Shown here piece by piece: positions 36,344 to 42,309 of a DNA stretch of 42,309 bases (position 1 is its first letter; each line of letters begins with the position of its first letter). The notes beneath the pieces were generated by a model. It saw nothing but the letters and a program-made list of their open reading frames with translations, was not told the DNA's origin and did not search any database. Source of the stretch: Bradyrhizobium sp. 132 (GTDB lineage Bacteria; Pseudomonadota; Alphaproteobacteria; Rhizobiales; Xanthobacteraceae); assembly GCF_023074185.1 (NCBI RefSeq), contig NZ_JADPKY010000109.1, positions 1 to 42,309 on the forward strand, in the 5' to 3' direction. The translations under genes and the position numbers were made by a program.

Positions 36344-39066
36344 GCTTGGACGTCAACGGCAAACCGTTCTCGCAAGCACCGCGCGCCGGCCAGTGCCTGC
36401 GCACGTTCCTGCGCGAGCTCGGCCATTTCGGCGTGAAGAAGGGCTGCGACGCCGGCGATTGCGGCGCCTGCACCGTGCTGCTCGACGGCGAGCCGGTGCA
36501 TAGCTGCCTGATCCCGGCCTTCCGCGCCGAGGGGCGCGCCGTCACCACGATCGAAGGTCTCGGCGGGGACAGCGGCGCACATCCGATGCAGCAGGCCTTC
36601 CTCGATGCGCAAGGCTTTCAATGCGGCTTCTGCACCGCCGGCATGATCCTGACCTGTGTCTCGCTCAACCAGGCGCAGCGCACCGATCTCGGCGTGGCGC
36701 TGAAGGGCAATATCTGCCGCTGCACCGGCTATCGTTCGATTGAGGATGCGCTGCTCGGCAAGTCCAATGTCGATGAGAACATCGACCCCGGCGCCGCATT
36801 CGGCCGCAGCCTGCCGGCGCCAGCTGGGCCTGACGTCGTGCGCGGCAAGGCGCGCTACACGTTCGACACGCAGATTGACGGCCTGCTGCATATCAAGCTG
36901 CTCCGTTCACCGCACGCCCACGCGAAGATCGTCGCGATCGACAAGTCTGCGGCGCTGAGCATTCCCGGGGTGCACGCGGTGCTGACGCATGAGGATGCGC
37001 CTACGGTGCTGATCTCGACCGCGCGGCACGAGAGGGACTGGATGGATCCCGAGGACACCCGGATCCTCGACGATGTTGTCCGCTTCATCGGCCAGAAGGT
37101 CGCCGCCGTCGTCGCAGACAGCGAAGCCGCCGCCGAGGATGCTTGCCGCCGACTGAAGGTCGATTACGAGCTTCTGCCTGCGCTGATCGATCCTGAAAAG
37201 GCGATGGCGCCGGGTGCACCTGTCATTCATCCTGACCGCACCACCGCGAACCGGGTCGCCGACGCCCGGCGCAACCTCGCCGCGGAGACGCATGGCGAAT
37301 TCGGCGATGTCGCAGCTGCGCTCGCGACGTCCGCCGTCACTTACGAGGCTACCTTCCACAGTCACCGTGTGCAGCATGCCGCATTGGAGACCCATGGCGG
37401 CCTGGCCTGGCTCGATGCTTCGGGCGTGCTCAATGTTCGCACCTCGACGCAGGTGCCGTTCCTGACCCGGCGCGCGCTGTCCGATATCTTCGAGCTTCCC
37501 ATCGACAAGGTCCGCGTGTTCTGCGAGCGCGTCGGCGGCGGCTTTGGCGGCAAGCAGGAGATGTTCGTCGAGGACATTCTGGCGCTCGCCGTGCTCAAGA
37601 CCGAGCGGCCGGTGAAGCTGGAGCTCACCCGCGAGGAGCAGTTCATCGCGACCTCGACGCGACATCCGATGCGGGTCCACATCAAGGCCGGTGCGGACGC
37701 GGACGGCAGGCTCACCGCGCTCCAGCTCAACGTGCTCTCCAACACCGGCGCCTACGGCAATCACGCCGGCCCCGTGATGTTCCACTCGCTGTCCGAGTCC
37801 ATCGCCGTCTACAATTGCCCGAACAAGAAGGTCGACGGCTACGCGGTCTACACCAATACGGTGCCGGCAGGCGCGTTCCGCGGTTATGGCTTGCCGCAAA
37901 CACTGATCGCGACCGAAGCCGCGATCGACGAACTGGCAAGGCAGCTCGGCATCAGCCCCTACGAGATGCGCCGACGCAACGTCGTCAGGTCCGGCGATCC
38001 CATGCTGTCGCCGCCACCGTCGGAATTTCACGACGTGCTCTATGGCTCCTACGGGCTCGACCAGTGCCTCGATCTCGTCGAGCGTGCGATGCGGGCCGAT
38101 GGTCCCCAACCGGACCTGTCGCCGGAGTGGCTGATCGGCGACGGCCTCGCGCTGACCATGATCGACACGGCGCCCCCGGCCGGCCATCTCGCGGATGCCA
38201 TGGTCGCGCTCAACGACGAGGCCGGCTTCGACCTCACGGTCGGCACCGCCGAGTTCGGCAACGGCACCAGCACCGTGCACCGGCAGATCGCGGCGACAAC
38301 GCTTGCGACCACCGTCGACCGGATTCGCCTGCGCCAGTCCGACACCGCCCACGGTGGCCACGATACCGGCGCCTATGGCAGCGCCGGCATGTTCGTCGCC
38401 GGCAAGGCGACGCATGCGGCAGCCATGCAGCTTGCGACCGAGCTGAAGACGGCCGCCGCCGGCGCATGGCTCTGCGACGTCGGGAGCTGTACGCTCGAAA
38501 GCGAGGCCGTTGTCAGGGGCGTGCGGCGCATGGCCTTTGTGGAATTGGCAAAGCTCGCGCGCGAACGCGGCCAGCCTTTCGCCGGCACCGGCAATTCCAG
38601 CGGCACGCCGCGTTCGGTCGGCTTCAACGTGCAGGGGTTTCGCGTCGCCGTGAACAAGGGCACCGGCGAGCTCAAAATTCTCAGGAGCGTGCATGCGGCG
38701 GATGCCGGTGTCGTCGCCAATCCCATGCAGTGCCGCGGTCAGGTCGAGGGCGGGGTCGCGCAGGCGCTCGGTGCCGCGCTCTACGAGGAGATGGTGATCG
38801 ACGCGGACGGCCGCGTCACCAACCCGAAATTCCGCGACTACCACCTGCCCTCCTTTGCCGACGTGCCGCGCACCGAGGTTTTCTTCGCCGAGACATCCGA
38901 CACGGTCGGACCGTTGGGGGCGAAGTCGATGAGCGAGAGCCCGTACAATCCGGTCGCCGCCGCGCTCGGCAACGCGATTGCCGATGCCACCGGCATCCGC
39001 TTCACCGCGCCGCCCTTCAAGCCGGACCGGCTGTTTCCGGCGCTGCGCGACAAGTTCGGTAATTAG
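36340..39066 (+). CDS. Xanthine dehydrogenase-type subunit with fused 2Fe-2S and molybdopterin domains
   Basis: 908 residues. Residues 1-150 form the two-cluster Fe-S domain with all eight Cys: GCDAGDCGACTV (36, 41, 44), HSC (56), FQCGFCTAGM (95, 98) and GNICRCTGY (126, 128). The rest is the molybdenum-cofactor domain: VRGKARYTFDTQIDGLLHIK, RVGGGFGGKQEMFVEDILAL, AFRGYGLPQ and, near the end, GAKSMSESPYNP with the catalytic Glu866 (usual GAKGxGE slightly altered). In most bacteria these are separate small and large subunits, so the fusion is unusual though not unique. It hydroxylates purines such as xanthine to urate. Its stop overlaps that of the convergent OHCU decarboxylase/HIU hydrolase gene by four bases. 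Confidence 0.9.
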   Translation: MSLDVNGKPFSQAPRAGQCLRTFLRELGHFGVKKGCDAGDCGACTVLLDGEPVHSCLIPAFRAEGRAVTTIEGLGGDSGAHPMQQAFLDAQGFQCGFCTAGMILTCVSLNQAQRTDLGVALKGNICRCTGYRSIEDALLGKSNVDENIDPGAAFGRSLPAPAGPDVVRGKARYTFDTQIDGLLHIKLLRSPHAHAKIVAIDKSAALSIPGVHAVLTHEDAPTVLISTARHERDWMDPEDTRILDDVVRFIGQKVAAVVADSEAAAEDACRRLKVDYELLPALIDPEKAMAPGAPVIHPDRTTANRVADARRNLAAETHGEFGDVAAALATSAVTYEATFHSHRVQHAALETHGGLAWLDASGVLNVRTSTQVPFLTRRALSDIFELPIDKVRVFCERVGGGFGGKQEMFVEDILALAVLKTERPVKLELTREEQFIATSTRHPMRVHIKAGADADGRLTALQLNVLSNTGAYGNHAGPVMFHSLSESIAVYNCPNKKVDGYAVYTNTVPAGAFRGYGLPQTLIATEAAIDELARQLGISPYEMRRRNVVRSGDPMLSPPPSEFHDVLYGSYGLDQCLDLVERAMRADGPQPDLSPEWLIGDGLALTMIDTAPPAGHLADAMVALNDEAGFDLTVGTAEFGNGTSTVHRQIAATTLATTVDRIRLRQSDTAHGGHDTGAYGSAGMFVAGKATHAAAMQLATELKTAAAGAWLCDVGSCTLESEAVVRGVRRMAFVELAKLARERGQPFAGTGNSSGTPRSVGFNVQGFRVAVNKGTGELKILRSVHAADAGVVANPMQCRGQVEGGVAQALGAALYEEMVIDADGRVTNPKFRDYHLPSFADVPRTEVFFAETSDTVGPLGAKSMSESPYNPVAAALGNAIADATGIRFTAPPFKPDRLFPALRDKFGN

Positions 39067-39950
39067 CTGCCGCGATAGGTCGAATAGCTCCACGGCGTGA
39101 CCAATAGCGGCACGTGGTAGTGCCCCTCCGGCTCGCTGATCGCGAAGCGCAGCGGAATCTCGTCGAGGAACGGCGGATCGGCGAGCTGCACGTTGCGCTC
39201 GGCGTAATATTTGGCCACGCTGAATCGGAGTTCATAGCGGCCGATCGGCAACGGACGACCGCCGATCAGCGGCTGGTCGGTGCGGCCGTCCGCATTGGTG
39301 ACGGTGCGCGCGATCACGCGGCTCTCGCCGAGCGCGGAGAGTTCAACGAGCTCCACCGGGATGCCCGGCGCGGGCTTGCCGACGTGATTGTCCAATACAT
39401 GGGTCGACAGCCGGCCATGGACCCTAAGCTTGTCATTGGCTGCGACGAGTTGATCGAGCCGCAACGCCGAGATACGGCCAATCTCCTCGATCGCACGTCG
39501 CGTCTCGGTCTTGGCGATATTGCGCAACCGCGTCTCGAAGTCGGCCAGCACGGAATCTTTGGTGTGACGACGCACGCAGACGATATAGGGAATGCCGAAC
39601 TTGTCACGATAGGCGTTGTTGACACGCTCGAACGCTGCGTATTCGGCCTCTGACAGCCGGTCGAGCCCGGCGCTGTTCTGCTCGTCGGTCGATTCCTCCG
39701 TGAGCCCCGCCGCGCGCTGGGTCTTGTTGGCGAGGTCCGGATGCGCCCGGATCAGCGCCAATTGCACGTCGGGCTCGGCACTCTGGATCGCCGCCATCAG
39801 CGTGGCGTGCAGCTGGTTGATGCCGGCGAACGGCCGCTTCGCGGCGAGTTGCCCGGCGATCCACGGCGAATATTCGACGACGTTGGCAAGTGCGGCAACG
39901 AAACTGGCTTCATCGGCCGCATTGAGATCAGACAGCGAGATCTGCGACAT
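39063..39950 (-). CDS. uraD/uraH: Bifunctional OHCU decarboxylase / 5-hydroxyisourate hydrolase
   Basis: The ATG at 39950 follows GAGGGGGG and gives 295 residues. N-terminal half (1-165): OHCU decarboxylase, with the catalytic His70 in IRAHPDLANKT and FGIPYIVCVR. C-terminal half (about 173-295): transthyretin-like HIU hydrolase, with GRLSTHVLD (His184), GKPAPGIPVEL and the terminal YRGS signature. Together they convert HIU, the product of urate oxidation, into (S)-allantoin. The domain order equals that of plant allantoin synthase. It lies eight bases downstream of puuE in one operon. Confidence 0.96.
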   Translation of the reverse strand: MSQISLSDLNAADEASFVAALANVVEYSPWIAGQLAAKRPFAGINQLHATLMAAIQSAEPDVQLALIRAHPDLANKTQRAAGLTEESTDEQNSAGLDRLSEAEYAAFERVNNAYRDKFGIPYIVCVRRHTKDSVLADFETRLRNIAKTETRRAIEEIGRISALRLDQLVAANDKLRVHGRLSTHVLDNHVGKPAPGIPVELVELSALGESRVIARTVTNADGRTDQPLIGGRPLPIGRYELRFSVAKYYAERNVQLADPPFLDEIPLRFAISEPEGHYHVPLLVTPWSYSTYRGS

Positions 39951-39958
39951 CGCCCCCC

Positions 39959-40894
39959 TCACCCGATCTCAAATGCGTCGGCCGCAAGATGCGCGTGCTT
40001 GTCGTGCCAATGCTGTGCGATCTGCAACCGCGTCGGCACCCAGACGCGCTCGTGCTTGCCGATGTAGTCGAGGAAGCGGATCAGCCCCGCGGCACGGCCG
40101 GGTCGGCCGGCGAGTCGACAGTGCAGGCCGACCGACATCATCTTCGGCGCGCTCTCGCCTTCGGCATAGAGTACGTCGAAGGCATCCTTCAGATAGGTGA
40201 AGAACTGCACGCCTTCGGCAAAGCCCTGCGGGTTGATGAACCGCATATCGTTGGCGTCAAGCGTATAGGGAATGACGAGTTGCTTGCCGCTCGCGCCCTT
40301 GACCCAATAGGGCAGATCGTCGGCGTAGGAGTCGCAGAGATAGAGGAAGCCGCCCTCCTCCATCAACAGACGGTTGGTGTTGTTCGAGGAGCGCCCGGTG
40401 TACCAGCCGAGCGGCCGCGATCCAGTCGCCTCGGTGTGGACGCGGATCGCTTCCGCAATCTCCGCGCGCTCCTGCGCCTCGGTCATGTCCTTGTGCTCGA
40501 TCCACTTCAGGCTGTGGCTGGCGATGTCCCAGCCCGCCTCCTTCATGGCAGCTACGATTTCCGGATTACGCTTCAGCGCGGTAGCGACTCCGAACACGGT
40601 GGTCGGCCATTTGCGCTCACTGAACATCCGCCACAGCCGCCAGAAGCCGGCGCGCGAGCCATATTCGAACATCGATTCGATATTGGCGTGGCGCTGGCCG
40701 GGCCAAGGCTGCGCGCCGAGCACGTCGGACAAAAAGGCTTCCGAAGCGCGGTCGCCGTGCAGGATGCTGTTCTCGCCGCCCTCTTCGAAATTGACGACGA
40801 ACTGCACCGCGACCCGCGCATTGCCAGGCCATTGCGGGTGCGGCGGGTTGCGGCCGTAACCGCGGAGATCGCGCGGGTAGCGGGCGTCAGTCAC
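39959..40894 (-). CDS. puuE: Allantoinase PuuE (polysaccharide-deacetylase fold)
   Basis: 311 residues from a GTG at 40894 that directly follows the stop codon of the DUF3830 gene. Family segments: RYPRDLRGYGRNPPHPQWPG at the start, FVVNFEEGGENSILHGD, WPTTVFGVATALKRNPEIV, DIASHSLKWIEHKDMTEAQE and GLHCRLAGRPGRA. These match the PuuE-type, metal-independent allantoinase of Pseudomonas rather than the amidohydrolase AllB. It opens allantoin to allantoate, the substrate of the M20 hydrolase at 19846. Co-translation with both neighbours is likely from the spacing. Confidence 0.96.
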   Translation of the reverse strand: MTDARYPRDLRGYGRNPPHPQWPGNARVAVQFVVNFEEGGENSILHGDRASEAFLSDVLGAQPWPGQRHANIESMFEYGSRAGFWRLWRMFSERKWPTTVFGVATALKRNPEIVAAMKEAGWDIASHSLKWIEHKDMTEAQERAEIAEAIRVHTEATGSRPLGWYTGRSSNNTNRLLMEEGGFLYLCDSYADDLPYWVKGASGKQLVIPYTLDANDMRFINPQGFAEGVQFFTYLKDAFDVLYAEGESAPKMMSVGLHCRLAGRPGRAAGLIRFLDYIGKHERVWVPTRLQIAQHWHDKHAHLAADAFEIG

Positions 40895-41308
40895 TCAGAC
40901 TTCCTCGAAGCGGATCGGCAGAGCGCCCTTCCACAGCACGCTCTTGCCAAGCGTTGCCAGATTCTCCAGGCCAGAGGTCAGCGTGATGAAATGATTGCCG
41001 GCGAGCTGGCCCATCTTGCTTGCGAAGCTCACGCCGCCATAGGCCATCAGGATCTCGGTCTCGCTGATGCCGCCGGGATAGAGGATGATCTGGCCGGGCG
41101 CGGGATAGCTGGTGTGGTTCTCGTAGCCGACCCCGAAATCGAGGTCGCCGAGCGGCATCCACACGCCCTCGCCGCTCCAGCGCACATGGATGATGTGGCT
41201 TTCGAACGGCAGCGCCTTGCGGAACGCGGCGACAGTTTTGGGCGCCAGCTGCTCCTCGAAACGGGCATCGAAGGTGAAGTCGCCGGCGCGGATAACGAGT
41301 TTGCTCAT
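40895..41308 (-). CDS. DUF3830-family protein in the allantoin operon
   Basis: The ATG at 41308 (MSKLVIRAGDFTFDARFEEQ) gives 137 residues and follows AGAGAGATGAG; a longer frame exists but runs into the promoter. The fold of DUF3830 is cyclophilin-like by family description. Visible conserved segments are ALPFESHIIHVRWSGEGVWM, GVGYENHTSYPAPGQIILYP and SFASKMGQLAGNHFITL. No metal cluster or nucleotide motif is seen, though the His, Glu and Tyr positions could bind a small molecule. It is the first gene of the operon with puuE and the OHCU/HIU enzyme, and its stop touches the puuE start. The context suggests a role in ureide metabolism. Function not established to my knowledge. Confidence 0.85.
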   Translation of the reverse strand: MSKLVIRAGDFTFDARFEEQLAPKTVAAFRKALPFESHIIHVRWSGEGVWMPLGDLDFGVGYENHTSYPAPGQIILYPGGISETEILMAYGGVSFASKMGQLAGNHFITLTSGLENLATLGKSVLWKGALPIRFEEV

Positions 41309-41365
41309 CTCATCTCTCTGGATCGGGGCGGTGGCCCCCCGGGATACTCTCACGGGGAACTCTTG

Positions 41366-41381
41366 GGCAAAAAGCATTCCA
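41366..41381 (-). promoter_or_regulatory. Sigma-54 promoter of the DUF3830-puuE operon
   Basis: On the minus strand TGGAAT-GCTTT-TTGCC has the GG and GC doublets correctly spaced and a T-rich -12 box (TTTTTGC), with mismatches in the -24 box and at the final W. It lies 57 bases before the start codon. Confidence 0.55.
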
Positions 41382-41410
41382 TCGCGCTTCGCGCAAGGGG
41401 CGAGGACGCA

Positions 41411-41689
41411 TCACCTGCGGTCGTAGGACCAGCCGAAAACGCCGCTCCGCCGCGTCTCCGGCTCCGGCTCGGCGGCAGGCTGCGGCGCCTCCCTCAGTTC
41501 CGCCTGCGGTGGCGGGGGCGGCACCGGCAGATTCTCGCATTTCATCGAGTAGACCAGTTTGCCGTCCGCGGTACGCCCGATCGGCGCGCAGGGGTCCGGA
41601 TGCGCCGCTGAGGTTTTTGGGGTCAGCTTGACCTGCGCCACGGCCGGCGAGGCGATCAGGAGAAGGACCAGCAGATATCTCGACATCAT
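41411..41689 (-). CDS. Small exported proline-rich protein (92 aa)
   Basis: The N-terminus MMSRYLLVLLLIASPAVAQ is a clear Sec signal peptide cleaved after VAQ or AVA. The mature chain is about 73 residues with two Cys (DPCAPIGRTADGKLVYSMKC) that may form a disulfide. A run PVPPPPPQAELREAPQPAAE then follows, and the chain ends in a basic GWSYDRR. Probably periplasmic. Unknown function; similar short signal-peptide proteins are frequent in rhizobia. Confidence 0.65.
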   Translation of the reverse strand: MMSRYLLVLLLIASPAVAQVKLTPKTSAAHPDPCAPIGRTADGKLVYSMKCENLPVPPPPPQAELREAPQPAAEPEPETRRSGVFGWSYDRR

Positions 41690-41793
41690 TGTCGCCTAAA
41701 AACCAATTGGCCGCATTGAACCGGATTGCTGCGGGCAAGTCCATCGGCGCCGCGAGCACGATTGCCGAATATTTAGTCGGGACCCGGTGCTCA

Positions 41794-41938
41794 CTCTCAT
41801 GTCCCGGACAAGCTGCAACGCCTCTTAGCGTTGCGTTGCGGCGCGGAGCCGGGACCCAGAAGCCGCGAATTCTCTGCAGCATGGGCCCCGGCTCTGCAGC
41901 GCACCGCAAGGCGCTGCGCGGCGTCCGGGGCACGAGAG
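41794..41938. repeat. Large imperfect palindromic repeat (outer arms 16 bp)
   Basis: CTCTCATGTCCCGGAC (41794-41809) and GTCCGGGGCACGAGAG (41923-41938) pair at 14 of 16 positions. Nested inner arms around 41830-41855 and 41882-41920 (TTGCGGCGCGGAGCCGGGAC against GGGCCCCGGCTCTGCAG) also pair. It is recognised as a Bradyrhizobium-type intergenic repeat. Confidence 0.7.
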
Positions 41939-41963
41939 CGAAGGGTGCCGCCAGCTCTCTCTC

Positions 41964-42039
41964 GTCATTCCGAGCGCAGCGAAGCAATCCAGAATCCCTC
42001 GGCGGAAAGATTGCGTCGCTTCGCTGCGCTCGGAATGAC
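41964..42039. repeat. Perfect 22-bp inverted repeat (REP-like element)
   Basis: The arm at 41964-41985 begins GTCATTCCGAGCGCAGCGAA, and the arm at 42018-42039 is its exact reverse complement, with a 32-base loop. Sequences of this type (ATTCCGAGCGCAGCGAAGC) are scattered between genes in Bradyrhizobium and related genomes. It directly follows the previous repeat. Confidence 0.8.
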
Positions 42040-42159
42040 GGAGCAAGGGGCCGCGCCGCAATTCTCCAACATCCATTTCAATTGCAGACACACCTTCGCA
42101 TCCTCGCGGCGCATTTCGCCCGAGCTTTGCTTCGTCGCTCCACCCTCTTGTCCAGGAGG

Positions 42160-42274
42160 GCGCAGGGAAGGCCGGGTGCCGGCTGGCACCCGCGGTCCGC
42201 TGCGCGAAAGTGTAGCGCAAGGAAACCGCACAGCAGCATACAGGTGTAGCCAAATCACTCGGCCTTCCCTGCGC
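42160..42274. repeat. Inverted repeat with nested hairpin at window end
   Basis: GCGCAGGGAAGGCCG (42160-42174) and CGGCCTTCCCTGCGC (42260-42274) are exact reverse complements. Between them GGGTGCC (42174-42180) and GGCACCC (42185-42191) form a second perfect hairpin. The downstream sequence continues as repeat-like DNA to the window edge. No convincing gene was found from 41690 to 42309. Confidence 0.7.
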
Positions 42275-42309
42275 AGTGGCTTTACGGCTTATGCCGTGCT
42301 CTCCCGGGA

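Noticed and set aside
36907..39093. Very long minus-strand open frame opposite the xanthine dehydrogenase gene
   Set aside because: It is an Arg/His/Asp-rich shadow frame of a GC-rich gene, has no recognisable domain, and the opposite strand encodes an intact molybdenum hydroxylase.
41689..42249. Open frame of 186 codons through the terminal repeats
   Set aside because: It runs straight through three palindromic repeats and is Ser/Arg-rich without structure, so it is open by base composition only.

Overview
The window looks like a chromosomal stretch of a slow-growing Bradyrhizobium or close relative. The base composition is GC-rich with alphaproteobacterial codon use. Many short conserved proteins are of rhizobial type: a phasin, a GcrA-family regulator, a 60-residue protein beginning MIRLVEIRSQ, and an outer-membrane protein with a 'DLPVKA' mature start. 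Several intergenic palindromic repeats look like those scattered through Bradyrhizobium genomes. Organism and family names rest on recall; no search was run.

Layout. 1-607: end of an IS5-type insertion sequence. 619-6524: a surface/signalling block made of a CHASE2-PAS-GGDEF-EAL protein and a FecR-domain protein on the minus strand, divergent from a two-partner-secretion (TpsB/FhaC-type) transporter on the plus strand that is split by a one-base frameshift. 6677-9655: an alpha/beta hydrolase, a phasin and small proteins, one apparently decayed. 9702-12002: a compact regulatory module with a GcrA-like protein, an unknown protein, a LexA-like S24 repressor and a small protein; a 15-bp palindrome (TTCCG-N5-CGGAA type) recurs in its promoters. 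12141-16789: quinone oxidoreductase, zinc-ribbon protein, MoxR/CoxD-type ATPase with a CoxE-type VWA partner, and two small proteins. 17049-18368: dctA behind a near-consensus sigma-54 promoter. 18375-19747: an unknown, possibly glycosidase-like gene, also frameshifted.

19846-41308 is the heart of the window: a purine/ureide nitrogen-salvage island. It contains a probable allantoate amidohydrolase; a complete BMP-family ABC importer whose operon also encodes a biuret/triuret-hydrolase-like cysteine hydrolase and a guanine-deaminase-like CDA protein; an outer-membrane barrel protein (frameshifted); a second complete BMP-family importer; an 8-oxoguanine-deaminase-like amidohydrolase; a two-gene xanthine dehydrogenase with fused Fe-S and molybdenum subunits; and an operon of a DUF3830 protein, allantoinase PuuE and a fused OHCU decarboxylase/HIU hydrolase. 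Taken together: purines enter, guanine and 8-oxoguanine are deaminated, xanthine goes to urate, and HIU goes through allantoin and allantoate to ammonium. No uricase is visible, although the steps before and after it are present.

Sigma-54 (-24/-12) promoter candidates, correctly spaced and oriented, lie before dctA, before the first ABC operon, before the xanthine dehydrogenase pair and before the DUF3830-puuE operon, which suggests one nitrogen-control (NtrC/RpoN) switch. Three conserved genes each carry a single-base indel that restores a full frame when corrected. This points either to sequence errors or to recent inactivation. The last 500 bases hold three nested palindromic repeat units and no convincing gene.
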